From: Cellulosimicrobium cellulans
GTDB lineage: Bacteria; Actinomycetota; Actinomycetes; Actinomycetales; Cellulomonadaceae
DNA length: 45,391 bases
Reading direction: 5' to 3'
NCBI RefSeq assembly: GCF_006539945.1
Contig: NZ_BJNZ01000035.1
Coordinates: 1-45,391, forward strand
Positions 1 through 10,300 of the stretch are shown here, piece by piece. A model generated the notes under the pieces. The model searched no databases. It saw nothing but the letters and a program-made list of their open reading frames with translations, and was not told the DNA's origin. Each line of letters starts with the position of its first letter. Position 1 is the stretch's first letter. Position numbers and translations under genes: made by a program.

Positions 1-115
1 TACGCTGCAACCACTGCCCTCCACCCGGAGCCGCAGCCAGCATGAAGACGGCACGAAACCCGTGACGGTTCAACCTGTCCACCAGCCGCCCTGACGCACG
101 TCCTCGACACGACAA
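1..115. other. no gene seen; flank left of the island
   Basis: I see no convincing coding frame, RNA gene or repeat here. It lies outside the left island repeat, so it is probably either the original chromosome downstream of the tRNA-Val or the end of a further tandem element. The window is too short on this side to tell. Confidence 0.4.
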
Positions 116-143
116 AGGCCCGGAACCATGCGGTTCCGGGCCT
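116..143 (-). terminator. hairpin terminator behind the left tRNA-Val fragment
   Basis: A 12-bp perfect stem (AGGCCCGGAACC / GGTTCCGGGCCT) with a 4-base loop is followed on the minus strand by TTTGTCG. It sits just past the 3' end of the tRNA-Val fragment in the tRNA's reading direction. It is therefore most simply the original terminator of the tRNA gene, cut off from it when the island inserted. The hairpin is visible; the history is inferred. Confidence 0.7.
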
Positions 144-147
144 CGAT

Positions 148-195
148 CTCGGGTGGGCGATACTGGGTTCGAACCAGTGACCTCTTCGGTGTGAA
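148..195 (-). repeat. left attachment-site repeat (tRNA-Val 3' half)
   Basis: These 48 bases are identical to 11661-11708. They contain the 3' half of a tRNA-Val(CAC), from the discriminator base (154) through the T arm, variable region and anticodon stem into the anticodon loop. Homology ends after 195, apart from a few scattered matches. A tRNA 3'-half direct repeat is the classic footprint of site-specific integration by a tyrosine recombinase. This copy marks the far end of the island; the fragment cannot make a tRNA. Confidence 0.9.
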
Positions 196-283
196 TGAAC
201 TCTGAGGTGCAGAGAAACCTCCTGATTGGCGGATTGCCGGCCATTGGCGTACGCGGGCGTCCGCCCAAGATCAGGGGGATCAA

Positions 284-308
284 CCCCCAGTTAAACCCCC
301 AGGGGCCA
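284..308. repeat. left subterminal repeat, possible integrase arm site
   Basis: The block CCCCCAGTT-AAA-CCCCCAGGG(G)CCA recurs at 11567-11590 as CCCCCAGTT-GCG-CCCCCAGGGCCA on the same strand. It begins about 88 bp inside the left attachment core, and its partner ends about 70 bp inside the right core. Each block contains two CCCCCAG units 12 bp apart. In a circularised element the two blocks would flank the core, as arm-type binding sites do. Function is inference. Confidence 0.45.
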
Positions 309-338
309 AGCCTATCCTGGCGAGGAACCGCAGGCCCG

Positions 339-1292
339 CTACCTGTTGTCCTCTGCGTCCGGGCCGAACCACTCGCCTGGTGTGCTCTCGACCCATCGCT
401 CGAGGGGCGACGCGTCGAGCTCGTAGTACCCGGCCACGAAGTGAGCAGCCTTGTAGAGGATCGCGCAGGCGTAGTGAACCTGGCGCTCGACCGTCTTGAC
501 GTCAACCCTCCAAGGCCGCATCGCGACGCCATCGACTTCTACCGGCGTGGTCTGGCGAGCGATTGCCGACAGCGATGGGTGCGAGTAGTCGGACAAGATG
601 TCGTAGACAGCCTTCGCCCCGCCCGCGAAATTGAGTTCGATGAAAAGACCAACAGCGTCGCCGAGGCCGGGGAGAGACTCGCCGCCGATGCTCCAAGAGT
701 CGAGCCTGCCCGGAGAGGACAAGTCCACCTCGACACGGTCAAATAGGTCTCGCGCCTCTGCGGTCTTCTGATCGCGAATTGACTTGGAACGCTTTTCCGC
801 GGCCTTGCTGAACTTCCCAGCGGTGTACCGATCGCGCTGTAGCGATGAGATCATCTCAAGGTAAAGGCGGGCAACGCGCACTGCCCCGGCGGGCTGCTCG
901 ATACGGGGCTCAAGCAGCCACGCGACTCGGCCGGCCAACTCCAACTCTGCCCGCACAAGCGGCCACACCGCGACTGCGACTCGTCGGGCACGCAGGAGCG
1001 CCTCGATCGCGAGCAGGTGCTGACCGATCGCGTCGACGTAGAGCCCGGCCTGTTGACCGGGTCCGTGCTCCACATTCGCGGGAGCACTCGGCCTTTCCTG
1101 CCTGAACTGACCGGCGTCGATCGCAGCCGGAGAGTCAGCGCCCGGCGGCACCGCGTTGCCGCGGGCCATCTCGAACCACGCTGTGACGAGCGCGCGGCAG
1201 TGATCCGCCAGCCGATCCAGGTCGCCATCAACACCATCGGGGACGCTCACCCAGGCGGCGTCGTCAGCCGGCTCGGGCAGTTTGTCGGTCAT
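339..1292 (-). CDS. DUF5677-like protein, fourth gene of the island operon
   Basis: A 317-residue protein of unknown function. The middle and C-terminal parts resemble DUF5677 proteins: a long helical, Arg-rich segment (about 95-130), a block containing YDILSDYSHPS (about 230-245), and a helical C-terminal region with HYACAILYKAAHFVAGYY. There is no signal peptide and no transmembrane segment, so it is probably cytosolic. The ATG is five bases after the stop of the DUF499 gene, so it is the last gene of the same transcript. DUF5677 proteins often occur near defence genes, and this one may be a regulator or effector of the system. No catalytic motif is evident. The family match is by eye and moderate; the operon membership is strong. 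Confidence 0.6.
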   Translation of the reverse strand: MTDKLPEPADDAAWVSVPDGVDGDLDRLADHCRALVTAWFEMARGNAVPPGADSPAAIDAGQFRQERPSAPANVEHGPGQQAGLYVDAIGQHLLAIEALLRARRVAVAVWPLVRAELELAGRVAWLLEPRIEQPAGAVRVARLYLEMISSLQRDRYTAGKFSKAAEKRSKSIRDQKTAEARDLFDRVEVDLSSPGRLDSWSIGGESLPGLGDAVGLFIELNFAGGAKAVYDILSDYSHPSLSAIARQTTPVEVDGVAMRPWRVDVKTVERQVHYACAILYKAAHFVAGYYELDASPLERWVESTPGEWFGPDAEDNR

Positions 1293-1297
1293 CGGGG

Positions 1298-4200
1298 TCA
1301 GTCCATCGACCAGTCGTCGTCGCCAAAGCCGAGGGTTCTGAGGTTCTCCCGGATAGCCGTGCGCTGATTGTCGCTGAGCCTGGCCAGATGGTCGGACTCG
1401 ATGTCGATCGTGACGCGGACCGGGATGTCCGCCGCTACGAAGTGCGACACGATCTCCTCGTAGATCTGCCCTGCGTCACGCACGACTCGGTTCACCGTGA
1501 GGTCCTTCGTCGCGTGGAACCGCGTAGGCACAGCCCCTGGGGGACGCCCACCTGCGATCGAGCCCGTTGAGCTCGGCACCCCGGCCGTCGCACCTCCAGA
1601 CGTCACTCCCGTGCCCGACGCACCCGCGCGGCCCTCGTCGTCCGCGTCGACCTTGACGGTCTCTCCCTCTGCGACCTTGGTGTCGGCCTCAATCTGGTGC
1701 GCTGCAGCCACGGGGTCGACCACGAGGCCACCTTGCCGCACGGCGGTGGGCGCCTTTATTGTCAGCCCGACAAACCGGCCATCCTCGTACGAGTCGGCAT
1801 AGGCGAACCCATCGAATTCGATGACAAGGGCGTCGTCGAGGTGCCATACGGCGTCGATGACGACCCTCGGCTGGACGACCTTCGGCATGTAGACGTACTG
1901 GCTGAAGTACCCGGCCAGCACGTCCAGCGGCACGTACGGCTTCTCCCGCCAAAGGTTCAGGCGGTTGATCTGCATGCGCAGAAGCGATGGCGAGAACGTG
2001 CGGACTACGAACTCGCTCGCGTCAGCCTTCTTCGTCACGCGCTCGGCGAGGGTGCCCTCGCCGTTAACGAGGATCGACTCCAGCTCGATCTCGGCGGAAC
2101 CGGGCTCCTGAGTGGGAACCAGAATCCAGCGGTATGCCTCGCGGATGGAGTCCTTGACGGTCTGCTTCTGCTGGGCCACGCGAGACTCGGCGACCTTGAT
2201 GTTGTGCTGATCAAGGTTGAGTGAGTCCCGGTTCTCCAGGATGTACTCCCACGCCATACGCTGCCGCACGGCGTTGAGCAGGATGTCGACGCGGTCGACC
2301 TCGGGGGCCAGGAAGACGAGGCTGTTCTTGTGGATGCGGGCGTTCGTGCCGCGCTTCGACAGGAACTCGATCGCCGCGTCCTCGGCGACGGACCGTCCCC
2401 GCTTCGAGAATGGGCGGTCGGGACCGAAGATCACGAGTCCGATGCCCGGGTCGTCTTCGACGTCGATGCTTCCGGGTGGGAAGCGGTGGACCCGCTCGAA
2501 GAGGCCCTTGTCGGTCTCTTCACGTACGACTTGCGCCAGCTCGTCGAAGACCTGTCCCTCGTGGTACGAGTCGGCGCGTTCCTGCACGATCTGGGCAACA
2601 GTCTGCTGCAACGACAACCAGTACCGGTCCTGGTCGCGGTTCATGTACTTCCCGAGGTCACCGAGCCGTCGCAGGCCATCGGCGACGTGCGCAGGGTTGT
2701 CCCCGGGATACGTCGAGCCGAGCACTACACGCTTCTGCTCGATGCCGCGGATGGTTGCCGCGCTGCCGTCGCGGTTGCGGAGGTTCGCCATGGGAGCGGT
2801 TCCGAGGAAAACGCACCGCGCCGCGCGCTTCGTGGCCATCGACCGGCCGAGGATCTTGATGTCGCTGTCGACCACGTTCGCCGTTGAGGTCTCTCCCGCG
2901 ACGTCGGCGTCGACGATCGGCTTCCACGAGTCATCGAGGTGGTTGGCCAGCTCGTCAAAGACCTTGGCGTTGTCGAGCGGGATCGAGGCAGGGAGGATCA
3001 TCGGTGAGCGGTCGCCGCTCGTCCACAGTGCATAAACGACCGTCGCCATGAGGCGCAGCACGCCACGGGTGCGCTGGAAGCGTTCGAGCGTCGACCAGTC
3101 CTTGTAGAGCCGGTCGAACAGCTCCGGGTGGATTGGGTAGGCGGTGCGCATCGAAGCGCGGTAGCCGGGCTGCATGACCTCGCTCGGCACGTCAGAGCCG
3201 TAGCGCATGTAGTGATCCATGAATTTCTGCACCACGAGGTCGCGGGCGGCGTCCTGTTCCCGGCCGAACGGCTTGAACACGCGCCGCCGGACGATCTCGA
3301 ACGACTCCTCGATTGTGGCCGGCTGCCACGCGGACTCCAGGCGGTGGATGACGGATCGGAGGTGCCGCAACGCTTCCAGGCCAGCGGTTCCGCCAACCTC
3401 GTGCTCGTTCTCAATCGCCCCGTCGGCGCTGGGCATGTCGCGGACGACATCGGAAGCGGGCAGGGAGACGACGAGCAGGGCCGTCGGAACGGCCTTCACC
3501 GCCTCGGTGAGCGACTGGACGAAGGTCATGTGGCCGTCGAACGACCCAGCGGGCGCGGCCTTCTCGCGCGACCAGAGTTGACGCAGGTACGCGACCCACT
3601 CGTCGATCAAGATGATGCACGGCCCGTACGTCGCAAACAGGTCGGCGAGGGCCGTAGTCGTCGGTGGGACGGACTGCTCGTCGTACCGCTTGAGTAGGGC
3701 GTAACCCTCAACGCCGCCGAGCTGGTACGCCATCTCGCCCCACAACGTGTTGACTGTGATGCCTTCGGGCTTCGGCATGCCAAGGATCGAGAGGTCGTTA
3801 CCGACAAGGACGGCGCGCTTCACGTCGGCGGGCAGTTCCGGCAATCCGATGCCATCGACGAGTTCACGCATACCTGGAAGGCGCTCGGCGGGTAGCCCGG
3901 CCGCAGCGTGGTAGACGGCGAGGAGCGAGTGGGTCTTGCCGCCACCGAAGGAGGTCATGAGGTCGATGACGGGCTCGCCGCCGCCACCGCTGAGGCGCTT
4001 GATCGCCTGCTCCAGGAGGTAGCGCAGACCGCGTGTGAGGTAGGTGCGCCCGAAGAACTCGACGGGGTCGCCGTACTCGGGGCCAGCGACACCCTGGTGC
4101 ACCTGGCGCAGATCGGCCGCGAACTGGGCCAGCTCAAAGGTGCCGCGAGCGACATCGTCGTGAGGCTCAACCACGTCCCGCCACGCCGGGAGGCCCGTCG

Positions 4201-4687
4201 AGTCAACCTGCACCGACAGGGCCTTCTCTTGGGCGCGCTGAAGCCGCTTCTGGTCATCCTCGAACATCAAGCGCCGGAACTCACGCCGCATCTCGTCGGC
4301 CTTGTCAGCGTGCTCCACCGAACCGATCGACCGGAGGATGTGCTCCCCGTCCATGAGAACGCGCTCGGTACGCTCGGAAGAAATGCGTTCACCGTGTGCC
4401 CACTCCTTGCGCGCGTCCCACAACGCCGACACAACACGCTTGTCCTCGAACGTGAGCCGGTCCTTGAACACCTGGTGCCACTGCCTGTCGAACACCCAGA
4501 AGAGGTAGGCAGGGTCACTCGCATTGGGCGATGAATCGCGTCCCGTCAGGCCCGCGGTCTTGCCAACCTCTTTAGCCCATCCGGCTCCGTACTTTGCCTG
4601 GAGCTGGGCGACCATCCACGGTCCGAGGCCATCGGCTACGAGGTCGAGAACGCGACCTACCCGTTCCTTGTTCGTGAGCGCCGCCAT
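1298..4687 (-). CDS. DUF499 AAA-type ATPase (COG1483-like), defence-associated
   Basis: An 1129-residue P-loop ATPase. The Walker A is SFGGGKTH (GGGKT about 248-252) and the Walker B is IILIDEW (about 359-364). The N-terminus (about 1-120) resembles the Swt1/HEPN-like region common in DUF499 proteins. A Gly/Ser/Thr-rich linker (about 1000-1045) precedes a C-terminal domain of about 85 residues. DUF499 ATPases are known partners of DUF1156 methylases and SNF2 helicases in predicted defence systems. The exact biochemical role is not established to my knowledge; ATP-driven assembly or remodelling on DNA is likely. The ATG overlaps the upstream methylase stop by one base (TGATG), which suggests translational coupling. 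The gene appears intact. Confidence 0.87.
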   Translation of the reverse strand: MAALTNKERVGRVLDLVADGLGPWMVAQLQAKYGAGWAKEVGKTAGLTGRDSSPNASDPAYLFWVFDRQWHQVFKDRLTFEDKRVVSALWDARKEWAHGERISSERTERVLMDGEHILRSIGSVEHADKADEMRREFRRLMFEDDQKRLQRAQEKALSVQVDSTGLPAWRDVVEPHDDVARGTFELAQFAADLRQVHQGVAGPEYGDPVEFFGRTYLTRGLRYLLEQAIKRLSGGGGEPVIDLMTSFGGGKTHSLLAVYHAAAGLPAERLPGMRELVDGIGLPELPADVKRAVLVGNDLSILGMPKPEGITVNTLWGEMAYQLGGVEGYALLKRYDEQSVPPTTTALADLFATYGPCIILIDEWVAYLRQLWSREKAAPAGSFDGHMTFVQSLTEAVKAVPTALLVVSLPASDVVRDMPSADGAIENEHEVGGTAGLEALRHLRSVIHRLESAWQPATIEESFEIVRRRVFKPFGREQDAARDLVVQKFMDHYMRYGSDVPSEVMQPGYRASMRTAYPIHPELFDRLYKDWSTLERFQRTRGVLRLMATVVYALWTSGDRSPMILPASIPLDNAKVFDELANHLDDSWKPIVDADVAGETSTANVVDSDIKILGRSMATKRAARCVFLGTAPMANLRNRDGSAATIRGIEQKRVVLGSTYPGDNPAHVADGLRRLGDLGKYMNRDQDRYWLSLQQTVAQIVQERADSYHEGQVFDELAQVVREETDKGLFERVHRFPPGSIDVEDDPGIGLVIFGPDRPFSKRGRSVAEDAAIEFLSKRGTNARIHKNSLVFLAPEVDRVDILLNAVRQRMAWEYILENRDSLNLDQHNIKVAESRVAQQKQTVKDSIREAYRWILVPTQEPGSAEIELESILVNGEGTLAERVTKKADASEFVVRTFSPSLLRMQINRLNLWREKPYVPLDVLAGYFSQYVYMPKVVQPRVVIDAVWHLDDALVIEFDGFAYADSYEDGRFVGLTIKAPTAVRQGGLVVDPVAAAHQIEADTKVAEGETVKVDADDEGRAGASGTGVTSGGATAGVPSSTGSIAGGRPPGAVPTRFHATKDLTVNRVVRDAGQIYEEIVSHFVAADIPVRVTIDIESDHLARLSDNQRTAIRENLRTLGFGDDDWSMD

Positions 4688-7386
4688 CAGAACAGCCTCT
4701 CCGTCGTTGAAGTTCCATCGCCGCTTAGCCTGATCAACTCAGCCCACGAACTGATCAGAGCGTTGTACCGCTCCTGGTCCGCCGAACGCCCCTTCTTCGC
4801 GGCGATGTCGTGAAGCCGATACACGAGCTCCATGGCAGGATCTTTGAGCGTCCCCAACGTGGCCATCAGTTCGGCAGCCGCGAGTTCCCCACCGCCATCG
4901 ATGAGTCGATCCAAGAGATGGTGGACCGCTTCCCAGGCAGTCGGTGCTCGATCACCTGCGGGGGTCCAGGTTCGATCGAGATCACTCTTGCCGAGGAGTT
5001 GAACCTTGTTGCCAACGCCCTCGGCGACCTGGGCGCGCTTTACGTCATCGACGCTGATGCCAAGGGGGCGAACCGCCTTGTCCGCCTCTCCGAACTCGGC
5101 GGCACTCCACCCGTATGTCTCCCACCATCGCGTAGCAAAGCGTGAGGCCGGGTCGAGTTCTCCTTCCTGCTCGTCCAGGACTTCGCTAAGGGCGGAGTTG
5201 ATCAAGCGCAGCGCCTGCTCAACGGGCACCCGCTCGCCGCTCTGGTCAAGCACCGCCCGGTAGCGCGAGTAAATTGCCATTCCAGGACCCATTGCTGCCT
5301 GCGCGAGGTCTACGGGAAGGATAGAGGCAGCCTGGAGGTCACGAACCGTCGGACCAAGCTCACGCCGGAGTGCTCGATTGAAGTCGCCGAGCGAGATCGT
5401 GTCGGCACTCTGAGATCGCGGTCGACAAACCATGACGATGTACGTGGCGACCGCGTTTGCGCCGATTCCGCGCATTCGCGTGCTTCCAGTGCCATGGATC
5501 GGCCACGTGCCTGTGATCTCCAGCTCAGCGTTGATCATCGCCGTCAGGATCGACGACCAGCGTGTTTCCTCTTCTGTGCCGCCCTTCTGCTCCTTGGACG
5601 CGTAGACAACGAGCATCGGCAGATCGCCACGAAGCTGCTCCTGAAGGTTCCGAAAGGTCTCGGTGAACCCTTCAATGAAGTAGGCACGCGCTGCGTCTCT
5701 AGTTCCGCCGTGATGCCAAGGGAATGCCGTCAGTTCTCCGTCTTTCGGACTCGCGACCGTAGCGTACAAGTCGTGGTGCACGCCCCTAAGTGCGCGCCGG
5801 TGCCACAAGTAAAAGTAGTCCGACAGGTCCGCGTAGCCGATTGCGTCGAAGTAGGGAGGATCGGTGGCAACGAGCGCGGGACGCCCAGCGCTCGCCCGTC
5901 TTGCATCGGACCGAATGACCCTGCCCGAACCAGCTGCGGCGTACGGCAATGCAGCAACCGCAGTCTTCACGATCTGGTCCCAGGTTCCGCCGACCCTGCC
6001 GAAGAAATTCTGCTCGAAGAAGTCCCAAGTCATCGGTAGGTCGTTACGACCAAACCCGCTGTTGAAGCGAGTCGTCGATGTCGGGAAGGGGGTGATCATC
6101 GCCTGGCTCGAACCGTACTGAGCCGCCTTTCCCAGCGCGAGCCCGAGGATCGAGGCGATCGCAATCGCACGTTCGCGGTCTGCGCCATCGGCGAGGAGAC
6201 GACCCTCCACACCAGCAACCTCATCTGCAAAGGCGGCCATCACTGCAAGTTGTCGGGGTGTGTACAGATCTAGGAATGTCCTCAGACCGTAACGGGGGGG
6301 CGCAACGTACTGATTCGGCTCTCCGAGAGAAATCGCCGGAAGGTCCTCGGGTGGCTCAACCGACATCGCGGCTTCTACTTCTAGGGAGGTCGGAGCGCGG
6401 TACTTGCGGCCCTCGGTTGTGTCAACGGCTACGGCAACGAGTCGGAGACCCAAGGCTCCGGCGTCTCCGAACTTCTTGATCTCGTCCTCGGAGATCAACT
6501 GCTGGCATGCGATGCAGGCAAATGATGCCCCCCGCCCCTGCTTTGGCGCCGACGGGGCTGCTCCTTCGCGAGCGCCGCTGACTACCCGCAGGCTGATGTC
6601 CCCGTGCGGACCGCGAGAGGGCTCCACCCAAGCCATGGCACCGGCCTGCTTTGAAAGCCACCAGGACGTGGAGAGAACAGTTGTCACTCCGCAGGCTGGG
6701 TTAGGGCAGGGAGCTGTCCGCGCCCACATCCACGCAATGGGCGTTTCCCCTGGCGTGTCCGGGAAGAATCGCGAAACACGATCCCAGACTGCTTCGCGCA
6801 CGATCCTTGCGTAGTACAGAACGTCTTCGATGACTCCGCCGTAGCCAGCCGCAGCCGTCCCATCGGCCTCGCTGAAAAGCGCAGGGCTCGCGACCTCTTC
6901 CGTGGGGTGCGAGGCATGTGAGGCCCACAGCGGCGGCAACAGTTCGGTGAGGGTCCTGCTTATCAGAGCCGGCACAGGGTTCAGGTCGGACCCGACGGTT
7001 TGGAGCCCGAGACGCTGCGCTTCGATGAGCGTGGAGCCGCCACCGCAGAACGGATCGAGCACAGGAGGTGCGCCTTCTGGAAACTGTGCTTCCAGGAGCG
7101 ACCGAGCCTCAGCCAGGTCAACCTCTTCCGGCAAGTCGGCACCGTTTTTCACGAGCCGCTTGACCACATCGAGCAGGTTTGCCCGTGAGTTGTCGTCTTC
7201 CGGGTCATCCAGCAGGGCGGAGAACAGCAGCGCGCGCCAGGCCGGCAGCGGCATCGGCGCGAACCACTTGTGGAGGTTGCGGATGGTCCCGATTTTGCGG
7301 TCTTTGTCGGCCTTGCACGCAGCGTTGATTTCGTCGAGCGGCAGTGCGACCTCGATCAGCTTCTTCTTCCGGGCTGCCTCGGTCAC
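4687..7386 (-). CDS. DUF1156 adenine-specific DNA methylase with Zn-ribbon (COG1743-like)
   Basis: An 899-residue predicted N6-adenine DNA methyltransferase. The N-terminus has the DUF1156 signature (LIEVALPLDEIN, about 10-21, then HKWFAPMPLPAWRA). The SAM-binding motif I is LDPFCGGGST (about 110-119) and the catalytic motif IV is DPPY (about 509-512), so the order fits a gamma-type enzyme. Two cysteine pairs, CPNPAC near 225 and CIAC near 290, make a zinc ribbon within the insert. It would methylate host DNA so that the linked helicase/nuclease can tell self from non-self; that role is inferred from family and context. It starts with GTG, overlapping the helicase stop by four bases (GTGA). 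It appears full length, and the specificity cannot be read from sequence. Confidence 0.88.
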   Translation of the reverse strand: MTEAARKKKLIEVALPLDEINAACKADKDRKIGTIRNLHKWFAPMPLPAWRALLFSALLDDPEDDNSRANLLDVVKRLVKNGADLPEEVDLAEARSLLEAQFPEGAPPVLDPFCGGGSTLIEAQRLGLQTVGSDLNPVPALISRTLTELLPPLWASHASHPTEEVASPALFSEADGTAAAGYGGVIEDVLYYARIVREAVWDRVSRFFPDTPGETPIAWMWARTAPCPNPACGVTTVLSTSWWLSKQAGAMAWVEPSRGPHGDISLRVVSGAREGAAPSAPKQGRGASFACIACQQLISEDEIKKFGDAGALGLRLVAVAVDTTEGRKYRAPTSLEVEAAMSVEPPEDLPAISLGEPNQYVAPPRYGLRTFLDLYTPRQLAVMAAFADEVAGVEGRLLADGADRERAIAIASILGLALGKAAQYGSSQAMITPFPTSTTRFNSGFGRNDLPMTWDFFEQNFFGRVGGTWDQIVKTAVAALPYAAAGSGRVIRSDARRASAGRPALVATDPPYFDAIGYADLSDYFYLWHRRALRGVHHDLYATVASPKDGELTAFPWHHGGTRDAARAYFIEGFTETFRNLQEQLRGDLPMLVVYASKEQKGGTEEETRWSSILTAMINAELEITGTWPIHGTGSTRMRGIGANAVATYIVMVCRPRSQSADTISLGDFNRALRRELGPTVRDLQAASILPVDLAQAAMGPGMAIYSRYRAVLDQSGERVPVEQALRLINSALSEVLDEQEGELDPASRFATRWWETYGWSAAEFGEADKAVRPLGISVDDVKRAQVAEGVGNKVQLLGKSDLDRTWTPAGDRAPTAWEAVHHLLDRLIDGGGELAAAELMATLGTLKDPAMELVYRLHDIAAKKGRSADQERYNALISSWAELIRLSGDGTSTTERLF

Positions 7387-10300
7387 TGTTGGCTCATCTC
7401 TGTTGCGTCGTTCCAGAAGGGTTCCCAGTCGTACTCCACGCGCGCTGCGCGGGGGTCGATGGGTTGGGTTACAGGGTGTCGCAGATAGCGCACCATCGTT
7501 GTGTCGTCGTCCGCGACCAGAACCAGGGCAAGCACGGAATGATCGGCCTTGTTCAGCGCCGTCACCGCCTCCTGCCTGGTGAGAACGAAAGTCCTGCCAC
7601 CGACAACGCGCCCCTTCACCTCGATGAAGTCCAAGCTGTTGCCGGCGTCGGACTCGATGTCGTAGCCCGGGTTGTTGTGGTGCATCTCGGTCGGCCTGTG
7701 GCCCAGCGCATGCTCTACTCGGAGGACGGCATCGACCGCGAGCCTCTCGACCCTAGTCGTCTCCCGCGCGCGATCGGCTGCGCCCTCGGGGTCGGTCTGA
7801 GCATCGAGCCATCCCTGCGTGACAACCAGGCAGGCGCCCGTGACTCGTGGTGGACGGACCGAGATGTCGCGCTCCCGCTCCAGTTCCTTGAGGCGCCGAT
7901 CGAGCCGCCGGGCAAGGGCATCCGCGCGTTCCTGCATCTGGGATACCGGGAGGCGAGTCTTCTTGCCAGCGCGTTCCTGCTCGCTCAGTTCGAAGGCGCG
8001 GCGATCCCAGTAGTTGATCTCGCGCGTCAATCGTTCGCGAACCAGACGCTCGGTCTTGTCGACTCGCTCGAAGGTACGGCGGCTGACCTCCTCGGCGTGC
8101 TGACGCGCGATCGTGACCGACGCTTCACGGATCACACGGCGGTCAAGGTCGGATGCTTGCGCCCAAGGCTCGGACAGCAGCGGTCGACTCGCTGCCAGCT
8201 CGTCACTGGTTGGAGCTTCGAAGTTCGGGATCGGCGAGCCGGTGAGCGGGGTGATCGAACCATCCTCGTCAATTCGGACGTACTGAGCGCGCCGGGAGAC
8301 GACCCGGGGCTGTCCATCGGGAGCGAGCCTCCCGTCCGTGACATCGTGCTCAAGCAGGCTAACGACGTACGGCTCGGTGGTTAGGTCGGATCGGTCGACG
8401 AGGATTGCGCCACTGCGCAGCGCGTCGTGGTAGCGATCGGAGACCACGCTCATCGTGGCGGACATGAGCGGGTGGCCCGGGTGCAGAAGGGTTGCGAGGT
8501 GGTTGTTGCCGTCGACTCGGACGTACTTGGGGTCGAAGGTGACGCGGAAGTACTCGTTGACGACGGGCTGGCCGTACCCGGTAATGCGGTCGCGTTCCTT
8601 GATCTCGCCTGGGACGCGTCGGATCTCGAAGCGGTGGTGCTCCCGCATCCGCAACTGGCCGCCGACATCGGCGAAGGCGCGATGGAAGAACGCCTCGACA
8701 TGGTGAGGCTGGAGCCGCGCCGCCTCGGCTCGCTCCATCTCGCGTCGCATGTCCTCGATCTCGGTGTCGCTCATCGCCGAGGGCACAAGTTGGTTCGCGT
8801 CGAGCAGTTCAGGGATGCCGTCGGCGATCCTCGGGTCGACCACCTCGGTCAGGTAGCGCTGACGCTCGGGCTTGTTGGCCTCCCTGATCGCCGCGATCAT
8901 CAGGTCGCGCAGCGCGTTGCCCTGGAAGAGCTGGCCGAGAACGTCGTAGACGCGCCCACCCAGCGTGGCGCGCTGCTCCTCGAGCTTCTCCAGCAGCCGC
9001 GTGTAGACGTCGCCCTCCCGGGTGTCATCGGCGACGAGGGACCACATGAAGCAGGTGTTGGGCTGCCCGATGCGGTGGACCCGGCCGAAACGTTGCTCGA
9101 TGCGGTTTGGGTTCCACGGCAGGTCGTAGTTGATCAGCAGGTGAGCATTCTTGTGGAGGTTCACACCTTCGCCGGCGGCGTCAGTGGCGATGAGGAAGAT
9201 GCAGCGTTCGTTCTGCTCGAAGGTCTCCTTGGCCTTCTTTCGATCCTCACGCTTCGTACCGCCGTGGATCGTGATCACCGCATCGTCTCGCCCGAGATGC
9301 TGCGTTAGGCGCATCACCAGATCATCGAGGGTGTCCTTGTGCTCGGTGAAGATGATCACCTTACGGCGCGCGCCGCTAGCGTCGCGCATCTCGTCGGAGT
9401 CGTCCAACGTGTCGCGCAGGGCATCCCACTTGGCGTACGTCGGCGAAACCTTCACTGCGGCCGACTTCACAAGCAGCCGGTCTACGACTCGGATCTCGGT
9501 CTCCAGCTCCTGCGGCGTGCGCGCGTTCGTCGCCCCAGCGATGGCCTGGTCTTCGAGCGCCTCACGTTCCTCGTCGGTAAGGTCTTCGAGGTCGTCCCAG
9601 TCATCCGGAACATCTGGGGCGTCCGACCGGACAGAGGCGTACATCCGCGCTTCACGCAGTTCGGACTCCAGGCGCGCCTTGCGCCGTTCGAGCGACCGGT
9701 GGATCGCCGCGGGCGATGATGCAAGTCGGCGCTGGAGCGTTGTGAGGGCGAACCCGACCGCGGTGCGGCGGCGGTTGTCGCCCTCGATCGCGTCTGCCCG
9801 GTTCATCTCCTCGCGGACGTAGTCGGTGACGGCGACGTAAAGGTCCTTTTCTGCCTGGGACAATTCGTACTTGACCGTGAAGGCGAACCGCTCCGGGAAC
9901 AGCCGCGTGCCCTCGAAGGTGCGCAGTTCTTCCTTCACGAGGCGGCGAATGAGGTCGGAGACATCGACCTTGCGACTGCCCTCGCGCGCAACCCCTTCGA
10001 AGCGGTCGGAGTCAAGCAAGGCCATGAAGAGCTGGAACTGCTCTTCCTTGCCCGAGTGGGGCGTGGCGGTCATCATCAGCAGGTTGCGCGCGTGCTTTCC
10101 GAGTTCCTCGGCCATCTGGTAGCGCTTGGTCTTCTTGACCTCGTTTCCCCAGACCGTGGCGGACATCTTGTGCGCCTCGTCGAAGATGATCAGGTCCCAG
10201 TCGACCTCGCCGGCCTTGTCGAGGATGCCCTCGCTGTTGCGGGCAAGGACGTCGAGCCGCGCCAGCCAGAGTCCTCCGCGGGCGAAGGGGTTGCCCTCGT

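Noticed and set aside
195-746. Plus-strand ORF at the left island end
   Set aside because: It lies antisense to the DUF5677 gene, and the first 140 bases have no recognisable protein similarity.
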